Positions 40,070-48,548 of a stretch of 64,000 bases of DNA are shown piece by piece. The first letter of the stretch is position 1. The number at the start of each line of letters is the position of its first letter. Position numbers and translations under genes: made by a program. The stretch covers positions 1 to 64,000 of the forward strand of contig JAJZEB010000005.1 of assembly GCA_021805805.1 (NCBI GenBank), given 5' to 3'. The notes beneath the pieces were generated by a model that saw only the letters and a program-made list of their open reading frames with translations, was not told the origin of the DNA and did not search any database. The DNA is from Pseudomonadota bacterium (lineage in GTDB: Bacteria; Pseudomonadota; Gammaproteobacteria; Burkholderiales; Burkholderiaceae_C).

Positions 40070-40568
40070 GGCGTTGCGCGGCGCGTTGCAACAGGACGCG
40101 CATGTGCGCGCGCTGCTCCGCAGTCAGCACCGCGGCCACCGCCTCCTTGGTGTGCAGCGCGTGGCTGGAGAGCTGATCGATCAGGTGCATGCTATCGACG
40201 CGCAGCGACTCCAGCGCGACCTTGTCGAGGGTCGGCGCTGCCAGCAACCGCATCTGGCGCGCGTGCAGCGCGCGCAGCCGCGCCACCGTGGCGCGGCTGT
40301 CGATTCGCGCCTGGCGCATGATGTGGCGGATTTGCGCGCGTTGCGCGGGCGTGGCGTGCACGCGGCGCAGCAGGTGCGCGAACCAGCGCGCGCGGCGCGC
40401 GCCGGCATTCCCGTGCGGCGGCATGGCGCACGGCGCGGCAGCCGCCGGCATCGAAGGCGGCGGCGCTGCGGGCGCGTCGGCGGCCAGCGCGGCGGGCGCG
40501 CCAAGCGCCAGCGCCAGCGCCGTTGCAGTGCCGTGGCGGCGCACGAGGGTGGATAGGAATCGCAGCAT
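40053..40568 (-). CDS. Spy/CpxP-like periplasmic protein (LTXXQ type)
   Basis: 171 aa with a signal peptide (about residues 1-30, LALALGAPAALA), a low-complexity Ala/Pro stretch, and a helical domain with two LTXXQ-like turns: ATPAQRAQIRHIMRQARID and LTAEQRAHMRVLLQRAAQ. Spy is an ATP-independent chaperone and CpxP a feedback inhibitor of CpxA; location upstream of a regulator and kinase fits the feedback role. The chosen ATG at 40568 has AGGAG 10 nt before it. The C-terminus is His-rich (AAQRHGHRF). Confidence 0.8.
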   Translation of the reverse strand: MLRFLSTLVRRHGTATALALALGAPAALAADAPAAPPPSMPAAAAPCAMPPHGNAGARRARWFAHLLRRVHATPAQRAQIRHIMRQARIDSRATVARLRALHARQMRLLAAPTLDKVALESLRVDSMHLIDQLSSHALHTKEAVAAVLTAEQRAHMRVLLQRAAQRHGHRF

Positions 40569-40673
40569 GATCGGAACTCCTTCGACGTCCAGGCGGAACA
40601 TGCCGGCGATGATCGGAGCGCCGCGTTGCACGTGTATGCCGCGCTGATGTCGGATTATTGCTGCATTCGTCTG

Positions 40674-40695
40674 CGGCTGCCGGTCCCGGCAGCCG
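40674..40695 (-). terminator. hairpin after ptsH
   Basis: CGGCTGCCGG and CCGGCAGCCG form a 9-10 bp perfect stem with a tiny loop, 15 bp downstream of the ptsH stop on the minus strand. No T-run. It suggests that ptsH and the Spy operon are separate transcripts or only partly linked. Confidence 0.5.
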
Positions 40696-40709
40696 AGGTG
40701 TTCTCCGCG

Positions 40710-40979
40710 CTATTCGCCTTCGCCGAACTTGTCGTCGACCAGCAGCGCGATGCTCGCCAGCGCCTGCTCGGCGTCGTCGCCGTCGGCCTCGAGCACGACG
40801 CGCGATCCCTGGCCGGCGGCCAGCATCATCACGCCCATGATGCTTTTCGCATTGACGCGGCGCGCGCCCTTGCTCAACCAGACGTCGCTGGAGAACTCGG
40901 ACGCCAGCTTGGTCAGCTTGGCCGAGGCCCGCGCGTGCAGTCCGAGCTTGTTGCTGATCAGCAGTTCACGTTTCAGCAT
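40710..40979 (-). CDS. ptsH: phosphocarrier protein HPr
   Basis: 89-aa PTS carrier. His15 in NKLGLHARASAKL accepts phosphate from enzyme I, and Ser46 in NAKSIMGVMMLAA is the site of HPr kinase regulation, present here as in most betaproteobacteria. It overlaps the EIIA-Man gene by 7 bp. No sugar-specific EIIBC permease is nearby, so the relay probably acts as a regulator of carbon and storage metabolism. ptsI is 2.5 kb further downstream. Confidence 0.97.
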   Translation of the reverse strand: MLKRELLISNKLGLHARASAKLTKLASEFSSDVWLSKGARRVNAKSIMGVMMLAAGQGSRVVLEADGDDAEQALASIALLVDDKFGEGE

Positions 40980-41386
40980 GCAGCGGCCTCCGGCGCGTTG
41001 TCGTCCATCGCGGTGATTCCGCGCTTCCCGCCTTCGAGCGCGCGCGCGGCCAGGCTTTGCAGCGGCTCGTCGCGGTAGCAGACCGCGCGCAGCAGCATCG
41101 GCAGGTTCACTCCGGCGAGCACGGCGACGCTGCCGTGGGCGCGCAGCAGGCCGCGCGCCAGATTGCACGGCGTGGCGCCTGCCGCGTCGACCAGCACCAG
41201 CACGCCGTCGTCGCCGCCGACGTGCGCCAGCGCGTCGGCGGCGCGCTGCGCGAAGGCCTCGGCAGGAACGTCGGCCTCGATGTCCAGCGCGTGCAGCCGC
41301 GGCGGGCATGCACCATGCACGTGCGCGACACAGTCGCGCAGCGCGGTGGCCAGCGGGGCGTGGGCGACGATCAGGATGCCTGGCAT
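40973..41386 (-). CDS. PTS EIIA component, mannose (Man) family
   Basis: 137-aa cytosolic protein. The phosphorylatable His9 is in ILIVAHAPLATALRDC, and VLVLVDAAGATPCNLARGLL and VLAGVNLPMLLRAVCYRD are the family core. Stand-alone EIIA-Man next to ptsH is the standard regulatory PTS of betaproteobacteria, which lacks membrane components. The gshB gene often found just upstream in Burkholderia is replaced here by a lipoprotein gene. Confidence 0.94.
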   Translation of the reverse strand: MPGILIVAHAPLATALRDCVAHVHGACPPRLHALDIEADVPAEAFAQRAADALAHVGGDDGVLVLVDAAGATPCNLARGLLRAHGSVAVLAGVNLPMLLRAVCYRDEPLQSLAARALEGGKRGITAMDDNAPEAAAC

Positions 41387-41420
41387 CGGAACGGGTGGGC
41401 GGCGACGGGTGACGGCGGAG

Positions 41421-41440
41421 CCGGGCGCGGCCGCGCCCGG
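41421..41440. terminator. 20-bp perfect GC palindrome upstream of the EIIA gene
   Basis: CCGGGCGCGGCCGCGCCCGG at 41421-41440, between the lipoprotein gene end and the EIIA start. Likely an end-of-transcript hairpin for the lipoprotein; a TACACT box on the minus strand nearby (41456-41451) could be the EIIA promoter, in which case the palindrome sits in its 5' leader. Confidence 0.4.
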
Positions 41441-41495
41441 CAGGTGACCAAGTGTACCGGTTCAGCTGCACCGCAGCATTCGCGGCCGCACCGGA

Positions 41496-42077
41496 TCAGT
41501 GCGCCGGCAGCCGGATCGACGCGGCGAACGTCGCTGCCGCGTCGGCACGCCAGCCGTCGCCGACGGCCAGCGCGGTGGCCTGGTACACATGGCTGCCGCG
41601 GGCGAACAGCACCACGTGCTCGTGCACCGGGCGTGCGCCGGGTGCGACATGCCCGGAGACGTCCATCTCGACCGCGTCGGCCAGCCCGGCGGTGGCGTGC
41701 GGCACCGCGCTGGGGTGCAGTGCGGTGGCCGTGCCGTGCACATTGGCCAGCACCGACGCGCGCAGCGTGGCCAGCGCCGGCGCCACCTGTTGCGCGCTGC
41801 CGACGTCGGCGCTGGCCAGCGCGAAGGTCATGCCGTCGGCGACGCAGCCGGTCATGCGCATCGAAGCCGGCCGTCCGCCCAGCAGCACCTGTTGCGTGAC
41901 CTGCCGCGGCTTGCACGGGAAGGTCAGCAGCAGGTCGACTCCTGCCGGGTGCGCATCGCGCCAGTCCAGCGCCGGCGAGCAGCCGACCAGCGCGGCGCAG
42001 CCCAGCAGCGCAACAAAGGCCCTGAAACGGCGCCCGGGCGATCCGGGATCGGGTGAAGAATCGACCATGTCTGTCAT
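41496..42077 (-). CDS. small predicted lipoprotein, unknown function
   Basis: 193 aa from the ATG at 42077. The N-terminus has a hydrophobic run ending in GCAALVGC-SPALDW, a lipobox, so it is probably anchored to a periplasmic membrane face. The mature part contains two Cys (TFPCKPRQV and TGCVADGM) and a hydrophobic C-terminal half. I do not recognise a named family; similar proteins appear as hypotheticals in Burkholderiales. GATAAT lies 7 nt before the ATG, which selects this start over the ATGs at 42086 and 42068. Divergent from the thioredoxin-fold gene. Confidence 0.65.
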   Translation of the reverse strand: MTDMVDSSPDPGSPGRRFRAFVALLGCAALVGCSPALDWRDAHPAGVDLLLTFPCKPRQVTQQVLLGGRPASMRMTGCVADGMTFALASADVGSAQQVAPALATLRASVLANVHGTATALHPSAVPHATAGLADAVEMDVSGHVAPGARPVHEHVVLFARGSHVYQATALAVGDGWRADAAATFAASIRLPAH

Positions 42078-42084
42078 GGCGGCC

Positions 42085-42090
42085 ATTATC
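42085..42090 (-). promoter_or_regulatory. putative -10 box of the lipoprotein gene, leaderless spacing
   Basis: GATAAT on the minus strand (42090-42085), 7 nt before the ATG at 42077. Spacing predicts an mRNA that starts at the start codon. No clear -35. Confidence 0.4.
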
Positions 42091-42129
42091 CGCGCGTGGC
42101 GCGCGGCGGCCGCGGACCGGGGAGGAACG

Positions 42130-42603
42130 ATGATGCGAATGGCGACGACGGGGCGCGCGCTGGCGCTGGGCTGGCTGTGCATCGCGGCGCTGTCGGCGCG
42201 TGCCGACACGCCGCTGCCGGCCGCGCGCGACCTGCAGGCCAGCGCCGCGCAGGCGGCCGCGCACGGCCAGGCGCTGGTGCTGTTGTTCAGCCTGCCCGGC
42301 TGCGCCTACTGCGAGACGGTGCGTGCCAGCACCTACCGCTGGCTGGTGCGCGACGGTCAGGCCGTGGTCCAGCTCGACATGCGCGGCAGCGACGCGCTGC
42401 GCGGCTTCGACGGTCGCGCCACCGACGGCGCCGCGCTGGCCCGGCACTACGGCGTGCGGCTGGCGCCGACGGCCCTGTTCGTCGGCCCGGGCGGGCGCGA
42501 ACTGGCCGCGCGGCTGGTTGGCGCCGGGGTATCCGACTATTACGCTGGCGAAGTCGACCAGGCCTTGCGCACTGCGGCGTCAGCGTTGCATCCGGGCAAC
42601 TGA
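42130..42603 (+). CDS. exported thioredoxin-fold protein
   Basis: 157 aa with a signal peptide ending near ALSARA. The fold is indicated by ALVLLFSLPGCAYCETVR (CAYC redox pair), the VVQLDMRG strand and VRLAPTALFVGPGGRELAARLVG with the cis-Pro loop. It resembles SoxW/DsbE-like periplasmic thioredoxins; the exact partner is unknown. GGGAGG at 42119-42124 supports ATG 42130; ATGs at 42133 and 42139 are alternatives. Its stop is directly before the strong promoter of the efflux operon. Confidence 0.82.
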   Translation: MMRMATTGRALALGWLCIAALSARADTPLPAARDLQASAAQAAAHGQALVLLFSLPGCAYCETVRASTYRWLVRDGQAVVQLDMRGSDALRGFDGRATDGAALARHYGVRLAPTALFVGPGGRELAARLVGAGVSDYYAGEVDQALRTAASALHPGN

Positions 42604-42604
42604 T

Positions 42605-42644
42605 TTGCATACTACTGGTAGTATCAATATACTGTGCTCAGTAT
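42605..42644 (+). promoter_or_regulatory. strong promoter with two operator-like dyads before the RND operon
   Basis: TTGCAT (42605-42610), 17-bp spacer, TATACT (42628-42633). Within it ATACTAC (42609-42615) is inverted as GTAGTAT (42618-42624). Just after, ATACTG (42629-42634) is inverted as CAGTAT (42639-42644). Both dyads share the half-site ATACT. A repressor bound at either would cover the -35/spacer or the -10. The stretch is strikingly AT-rich compared with its surroundings. Confidence 0.75.
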
Positions 42645-42702
42645 GAGTGCGGCGTCACGCTGTGGCGACGCGAAACTCGCGGGAATTCGACAGGGGCATG
42701 AC

Positions 42703-44103
42703 ATGAGGGGTTTTGCCGCAACACGGCTCGGGGTGGTGCTGATCGCGCTCGGCGCAGCGATGCCGGCGTGGGCGCAGGCGCGCACGCTGGACTTCGCGCA
42801 GGCCGTCGCGCTGGCGTTGCACCGCAATCCGGACCTGCTTTCGGTGCAGGCGCAGATCGCGCAGGCGCGCGCCGGGGTCGCTCAGGCGCGCGGTGCGCGG
42901 CTGCCGCGGCTGACCGCCGGGCTCGGCGCGGTGCGCACGAACGACGCGCTGAACGCGTTCGGGCTCAAGCTCGGGCAGCGCGGCGCGACCTTCGGCGATT
43001 TCGGTGCCGGCCAGTTCAACCCGGCCAACCCGAACGTGCTCAGCGTCGCGCCCGACGGCCTGAACCACCCGGCGCCGGTCAACGACTTCGGCTCGCGGCT
43101 CGAGGCGCAGCTGCCGCTGTACACCGGCGGCAAGCTCGCCGGCTACATGCGCCAGGCCAACGCGATGCTGCGCGCGGCGCAGGCCGGCGACCAGGCCGCG
43201 CGCCAGCAGATCATCGACCACGTGCTGCAGGCCTACGACGGCGTGCACACCGCGCGCGCCTACCGCAAGGTCGCGGCGCAGGCGCTGCAGGCCGCGCAAA
43301 GCCAGCTGACGATGGTCGACAACCTGTACCGGCAGGGCGTGGTGCTGAAGAGCGACCTGCTCGCGGCGCGCGTCAACCTGGAGAACGTGCAGGTGCAGCA
43401 AAGCCAGGCCGCCGACATGGAGCAGCAGGCGATGGACGGCCTGCACGTGGTGCTGGGGCTGCCGATCGACGAGCCGATCGAACTCGGCCCCGCGGTGAAG
43501 GTGTCGATGCCGCAAGGCACCCCGGCGCAGTGGGACGACCTCGCGCTGCACGACAACCCGCAGCTGCGCGCGCTGGCCGAGCAGGTGGCCGCCGCCGGAG
43601 GCCAGGTCGAGGTCGCGCGCTCCGACCTGTACCCGCAGGTCGGCGCGATGGCGCGGTTCGAGACCCACGATCCGCACCTGGGCTTCGGCGCGCACAGCTA
43701 CACCATCGGCGCGCAGCTGACCTGGAATGTGTTCGACGGCGGCGTCACGCGCCAGGCCATCGACCAGGCCGCTGCCGCGCGCGACGCGCTGCGGCTGAAG
43801 CTGCAGTCCGCGCGCAGCCAGCTGCTGATGCAGGTCCACGACGCGGCGCGCCGCGCGCGGCTGGCCGCCGACCAGGTCGCAGGCCGCGCGCTCGCCGTGC
43901 AGCAGGCCGAGGAGGCCGCGCGCATCGTCGCCAAGCGCTACGCCGACGGCGTCGGCACCCTGCTCGAGCTGCAGGGCGCGCAGGCCATGCTCGACAAGGC
44001 GCGCGCCGACCTGGTGCAGGCGCGCAGCGCAGTGACCCTGCAGCGCGCCGCGCTGCGCGTGGCGCTGGGCCGGCTCGATGCCGGTTCGGCGCAGGCCCGC
44101 TGA
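42703..44103 (+). CDS. TolC-family outer-membrane efflux channel
   Basis: 466 aa with a signal peptide ending AMPAWA-QA. Two internally repeated outer-membrane efflux (OEP) halves are visible: FAQAVALALHRNPDLLSVQAQIAQARAGV ... and the LEQVAAAGGQ/ARSDLYPQVGAMARF half with the long coiled coils (AEEAARIVAKRYADGVGTLLELQGAQAML). First gene of the tripartite operon, 5 bp before the adaptor. GGGG 7 nt before ATG 42703; an upstream ATG at 42634 lies within the promoter's -10/operator region and is rejected. Confidence 0.92.
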   Translation: MRGFAATRLGVVLIALGAAMPAWAQARTLDFAQAVALALHRNPDLLSVQAQIAQARAGVAQARGARLPRLTAGLGAVRTNDALNAFGLKLGQRGATFGDFGAGQFNPANPNVLSVAPDGLNHPAPVNDFGSRLEAQLPLYTGGKLAGYMRQANAMLRAAQAGDQAARQQIIDHVLQAYDGVHTARAYRKVAAQALQAAQSQLTMVDNLYRQGVVLKSDLLAARVNLENVQVQQSQAADMEQQAMDGLHVVLGLPIDEPIELGPAVKVSMPQGTPAQWDDLALHDNPQLRALAEQVAAAGGQVEVARSDLYPQVGAMARFETHDPHLGFGAHSYTIGAQLTWNVFDGGVTRQAIDQAAAARDALRLKLQSARSQLLMQVHDAARRARLAADQVAGRALAVQQAEEAARIVAKRYADGVGTLLELQGAQAMLDKARADLVQARSAVTLQRAALRVALGRLDAGSAQAR

Positions 44104-44108
44104 TTTCC

Positions 44109-45224
44109 ATGCCCATTCGAACCTCGATCACGACCATGACGACCCAGACCTCCCTGGCGGCCGCGCTGCGGCCACTCGCGTTCATGCTCGCCGCCGCGCT
44201 GCTCGGCGGTTGCAGCCACCACGACGACGCGGCGCAGGCCGCTGCGCCGCGCGTGGTGCAGGCGCACACCATGACGCTGGCGGCGCAGGACGCGGCCAGC
44301 CGCACCATGCTGTCGGGCGTCGTCGTCTCCGCCCACCAGGTGCAGGTGGCGTCCAGGCTGATGGGCTACATCCGCGCCGTCGACGTGCACGAGGGCGAGC
44401 ACGTTCGCGCCGGCCAGCTGCTGCTGCAGGTCGACCCGACCGACATCGAAGGCCAGGTCGCACAGGCGCGCGCCGGACTCGCGCAGGCGCAGGCCAACCT
44501 GGCCAACGCGCAGGCCGACTACACCCGTTTCGGCAATCTGTACAAGGCCGAGGCGGTGACCCGCCAGCAATGGGAAGGGATCGAGCTGCGCTACAAGGTC
44601 GCGCAGCAGCAGGTCGCCGCCGCGCGCGCCGGCTACGCCACCGCGGCCGCGCAGATGCGCTACGCGCGGGTGACGTCGCCGATCGACGGCGTCGTGGCGC
44701 AGAAGATGGCCAGCGCAGGCGACCTCGCCGCGCCGGGTCGTCCGCTGCTGGTCATCGAGGGCCAGGGCCGCATGCAGGTGCAGGTGCAGGCCTCGGCGCA
44801 GGCCTTCGCCCACGTGCACGTCGGCGACGCGGTTCCGGTCTACGCCGGCGCGCGGCAGCTGCGCGGCGTGGTCGCCGAGGCCGTTCCGGTGGCCGACCCG
44901 ATGAGCCATACCCACACCGTGAAGATCGACCTGCCGGCCGACGCGGGACTGGCCAGCGGCAGTTACGTGCGCGTCGGCCTGCAGCTGGGCAGCGCACCGC
45001 AGTTGCGCGTGCCCGCCGCGGCGCTGGTCGACCGCGCCGGCATGCGCGGCGCGTTCGTCGTCGATGCCGCCGGCATCGCGCATTTCCGGCTGGTGCGCAC
45101 CGGCGCCGCCGACGGCGGCCTGGTCGACGTGCAGTCCGGGCTGCGTCCCGGAGACACCGTGGTCACCAGCAACCTCGACGCCATCGGCAACGGGGTGAAG
45201 ATCGACGGAGGCCAACGTGGCTGA
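44109..45224 (+). CDS. RND efflux periplasmic adaptor (membrane fusion protein)
   Basis: 371-aa lipoprotein (lipobox LLGGC-SHHDD). It shows the lipoyl-like halves VHEGEHVRAGQLLLQVDPTD and YARVTSPIDGVVAQKMASAGDLAAPG, a helical hairpin rich in Gln/Ala between them, then beta-barrel and membrane-proximal domains. The N-terminal HH pair is unusual and could be chance. It links the TolC-like channel to the inner-membrane pump; the pump GTG start overlaps its stop by 8 bp. Confidence 0.92.
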   Translation: MPIRTSITTMTTQTSLAAALRPLAFMLAAALLGGCSHHDDAAQAAAPRVVQAHTMTLAAQDAASRTMLSGVVVSAHQVQVASRLMGYIRAVDVHEGEHVRAGQLLLQVDPTDIEGQVAQARAGLAQAQANLANAQADYTRFGNLYKAEAVTRQQWEGIELRYKVAQQQVAAARAGYATAAAQMRYARVTSPIDGVVAQKMASAGDLAAPGRPLLVIEGQGRMQVQVQASAQAFAHVHVGDAVPVYAGARQLRGVVAEAVPVADPMSHTHTVKIDLPADAGLASGSYVRVGLQLGSAPQLRVPAAALVDRAGMRGAFVVDAAGIAHFRLVRTGAADGGLVDVQSGLRPGDTVVTSNLDAIGNGVKIDGGQRG

Positions 45225-48200
45225 GCGCGCACCGCTGAACAGCGCCGGGCGGCTGGCGCGCGCCTTCATCAGCTCCAAGATCACCGCGCTGGTGATGCTG
45301 GCGCTGACCCTGGCCGGGGTGCTCGCGCTGCTCGTCACGCCGCGCGAATACAACCCGCAGATCGTCGTTCCGGCGGCCAACATCATCGTCGCCAAGCCCG
45401 GAGCCGGACCGGTCGAGATCCACGACCTGGTCGTCAAGCCCCTGGAGGCGATCATGGCCTCGATGTCGGGGGTCGACCACACCTACGGCTACGCGACCAA
45501 CGACTTCGGCGTCGTCACCGTGCAGTTCAAGGTCGGCCAGGACCAGGAGCGCAGCCTGGTCAAGATCTACAACCAGGTCATGCAGAACCTCGACCGCATC
45601 CCGCCCGGCGCGATGCAGCCGCTGGTCAAGCCGATCGACGTCGACGACGTGCCGATCCTGAACCTGACGCTGTCGTCGCACACCCTCGGACCGGCCGCGC
45701 TGCGCGAAGTCGGCACCAAGGTGCTGGCGCAGCTGCGCAGCGTTCCCGGCGTGTCGTTCAGCGAAGTCGTCGGCGGCGCGCCGCGCGCGGTCAACGTCTG
45801 GATTTCTCCGGCCAGGCTGGCCGCCGCCGGAATCCCGCTGCAGCAGGTCGACCAGATCCTGCGCGGCAGCAACGCCGCGGCGCCGCTGGGCAACCTGGTC
45901 GACGCCGACCGCGTCACCCCGGTGCGCATCGACAGCTTCCTCGGCGACGCCAAGCAGGTCGGCGACATCATGATCGGCGCGCCGAACGGCAAGCCGGTGT
46001 ATCTGAAGGACGTGGCCCGGGTTCAGGACGGTCCCGCGGAAGTCGACGCACTGTCGCACTTCGCCTGGGGCCCGGCGGCGCACGGCCACATGCGCGGCGG
46101 CGAAATGGACGCGGTGACGCTGGCCATCGCGAAGAAGTCGGGCACCAACGCGGTGGTCGTCGTCGACGCCGTGCTGCACAAGCTCGACGCGATCAAGGCC
46201 TGGGCGCTGCCGCAGGGCGTTCAGGTCACCGTCACGCGCAACGACGGACAGAAGGCGAACGAGGCCGTCAACACCCTGGTCGAGCACCTCGGCGTGGCCA
46301 TCGTCAGCGTGACGCTGCTGCTGTGGCTGTTCCTCGGCTGGCGCGAGGCCGGAATCGTCACCCTGACCGTTCCGCTGACGCTGTTCGCGGTGCTGACCGT
46401 CGACCTGATCATCGGCCAGACCATCAACCGCATCACCCTGTTCGCGCTGATCCTCTCGCTGGGCCTGCTGGTCGACGGCGCCATCGTGGTCATCGAGAAC
46501 ATCCACCGCCACCTGCACCACGGCTCGGGCGGCAGCTTCATCGACACCGTGGTGCAGGCGACCAACGAAATCGGCAATCCGACCAACATGGCCACGCTGG
46601 CGGTCATCCTGGCGTTCGTTCCGATGGCTTTCGTGACCGGCATGATGGGGCCGTTCATGCGCCCGATCCCGATCAACGTTCCGGTGGCCATGATCGCCTC
46701 GCTGCTGCTGGCCTACACCGTGGTGCCGTGGGCCGCGCGCGCCTGGCTGTCGAAAAAGGCCGCGCGTGCCGCGTTGCAGCGCACCGAGCCGCTCGAGGAG
46801 GAAGAGGGCGAGACCGGAGCGCACCAGCCCGACCGGCTGCACGTCTTCTACCTGAAGCTGTTCGAGCCGCTGCTTCGCCAGCGCGCGCGGCGCAACGTCA
46901 TGCTGCTGGTCGTTCTGGCGCTGCTGCTCGGCGCGATGCTGATGCCGGCGTGGCAGTTCATCCGCCCGTCCGGAATGAACGGCCCGCTGTCGCCGCTGGG
47001 CGTCGAGCTGAAAATGCTGCCCAACGACAACACCAACACCTTCCTGGTCGAGATCGACACCCCGGCCGGTTCGTCGCTCGAGCACACCGACGCGGTCGCG
47101 CGCGAAGTCGGCGACGTGCTCGCGACCAACCCGCAGGTCGTCGATTACCAGACCTACGTCGGCATGGCCGCGCCGATCGACTTCGCCGCGCTGGTGCGCG
47201 GCGACATGCTCAAGCGCGGCGACAACTTCGCCCAGATTCGCGTCAACCTGACGCCCAAGGACGCGCGCTCGATCGCCTCGCACGCCATCGTGCAGCAGCT
47301 GTACGCGCAGCTCGCGCCGTTGCGCGCGCGCCACCCGGCGACCTTCATCAAGCTGTTCGAGACGCCTCCGGGGCCGCCGGTGCGCTCGCAGGTCATGGCC
47401 GAGCTGTACGGCCCCGACTACGCGCGGCTGCGCAGCGTGGCCGGAGCGGTGCTCGGCGACTTCGACCGCACCTACGGCCTGATGAACCAGGACGACTCGG
47501 TCACCGCGACCACCGCCGAATACCGCATCGTGATCGACCGCAACAAGGCCGCGCGCTCGGGAATCGTTCCCGGTCAGGTCATCCAGCTGCTGCACGGCTA
47601 CGTCTCCGGCATGCAGGTCGGCGCGGTGCACGAGCGCGGCGCCGACGAGCCGGTGAGCATCGACGTGCGCGTGGCGCGCGCCGCGCGGCAGGCTCCGCAG
47701 CAGCTGCTCGACATGCCGCTGCAGGGCGCAGGAGGCGCCATCGTTCCGCTGTCGGCGATCGCCAGCGTCGAGCGCACCGACCAGGCCAAGCCGATCTACA
47801 CCCGCGACCAGCACCCGGTGGTCTACGTCGGCGGCGAAATGGTGCGCTCCAGCCCGGTGTACGCGACGCTGAGCCTGAACAGCCGGCTCGACGGCCACGC
47901 GCTTCCCGACGGCACCGTGCTGCGCACCGGCAACCTCGGCTTCACCGCCACGCCGCCGTCGGGACTGAAGGGCTACCAGCTGCTGTGGGGCGGCGAGATG
48001 CGGCTGACGCTCGACGTGTTCCGCGACCTCGGCTCGGCGTTCATCGTCGCGCTGGTGTTCATCTACCTGCTGCTCGTCGCCTACTACAAGTCGTTCATGC
48101 TGCCGGTGATCGTCATGGGCGCGATCCCCCTGACGCTGATCGGGGTGTTCCCCGGCCACTGGCTGACGCAGCAGGCGTTCACCGCGACGTCGATGATCGG

Positions 48201-48522
48201 GGTCATCGCGCTGGCCGGAATCGTGGTGCGCAACTCGCTGCTGCTGATCGACTTCATCCTCGACTACCGCGCCCGCGGCTACAGCCTCGAGGAATCGGTC
48301 GCGCAGGCCGGCGCCGTGCGGCTGCGCCCGATCCTGCTGACTGCGCTGGCGATCATCTTCGGCTCGGCGATCATGATCACCGACCCGGTGTTCGGCGGTC
48401 TCGCCGTGTCGCTGATCTTCGGCACCCTGCTGTCGACCATCCTGACGCTGATCGTGATCCCGCTGATGTATTACATCTGGCAGGTGCGCTTCGTGCTGCC
48501 GCGCCAGGCGCGGCAGGCCTGA
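45217..48522 (+). CDS. RND efflux pump, inner-membrane permease
   Basis: 1101 aa, 12 predicted helices in two repeats with large periplasmic loops. LILSLGLLVDGAIVVIENIHRHLHHG replaces the usual LVDDAIVVVENV of HAE pumps: one of the two proton-relay Asp is Gly here. The second half has GVIALAGIVVRNSLLLIDFILDY. It is longer than most HAE1 members and has a soluble insertion RTEPLEEEEGETGAHQPDR near residue 530. The substrate is not predictable; the associated YgaP-like and CsoR-family genes hint at metal or sulfur stress rather than drugs, which is inference. GTG start. Confidence 0.9.
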   Translation: MAERAPLNSAGRLARAFISSKITALVMLALTLAGVLALLVTPREYNPQIVVPAANIIVAKPGAGPVEIHDLVVKPLEAIMASMSGVDHTYGYATNDFGVVTVQFKVGQDQERSLVKIYNQVMQNLDRIPPGAMQPLVKPIDVDDVPILNLTLSSHTLGPAALREVGTKVLAQLRSVPGVSFSEVVGGAPRAVNVWISPARLAAAGIPLQQVDQILRGSNAAAPLGNLVDADRVTPVRIDSFLGDAKQVGDIMIGAPNGKPVYLKDVARVQDGPAEVDALSHFAWGPAAHGHMRGGEMDAVTLAIAKKSGTNAVVVVDAVLHKLDAIKAWALPQGVQVTVTRNDGQKANEAVNTLVEHLGVAIVSVTLLLWLFLGWREAGIVTLTVPLTLFAVLTVDLIIGQTINRITLFALILSLGLLVDGAIVVIENIHRHLHHGSGGSFIDTVVQATNEIGNPTNMATLAVILAFVPMAFVTGMMGPFMRPIPINVPVAMIASLLLAYTVVPWAARAWLSKKAARAALQRTEPLEEEEGETGAHQPDRLHVFYLKLFEPLLRQRARRNVMLLVVLALLLGAMLMPAWQFIRPSGMNGPLSPLGVELKMLPNDNTNTFLVEIDTPAGSSLEHTDAVAREVGDVLATNPQVVDYQTYVGMAAPIDFAALVRGDMLKRGDNFAQIRVNLTPKDARSIASHAIVQQLYAQLAPLRARHPATFIKLFETPPGPPVRSQVMAELYGPDYARLRSVAGAVLGDFDRTYGLMNQDDSVTATTAEYRIVIDRNKAARSGIVPGQVIQLLHGYVSGMQVGAVHERGADEPVSIDVRVARAARQAPQQLLDMPLQGAGGAIVPLSAIASVERTDQAKPIYTRDQHPVVYVGGEMVRSSPVYATLSLNSRLDGHALPDGTVLRTGNLGFTATPPSGLKGYQLLWGGEMRLTLDVFRDLGSAFIVALVFIYLLLVAYYKSFMLPVIVMGAIPLTLIGVFPGHWLTQQAFTATSMIGVIALAGIVVRNSLLLIDFILDYRARGYSLEESVAQAGAVRLRPILLTALAIIFGSAIMITDPVFGGLAVSLIFGTLLSTILTLIVIPLMYYIWQVRFVLPRQARQA

Positions 48523-48548
48523 ACCCGTTTTTCCCTGGAGCATCCAAC

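Noticed and set aside
42604-42702. Start of the TolC-like gene at ATG 42634
   Set aside because: That ATG overlaps the -10 box and the second operator dyad and adds 23 polar residues before the signal peptide; ATG 42703 gives a proper signal sequence.
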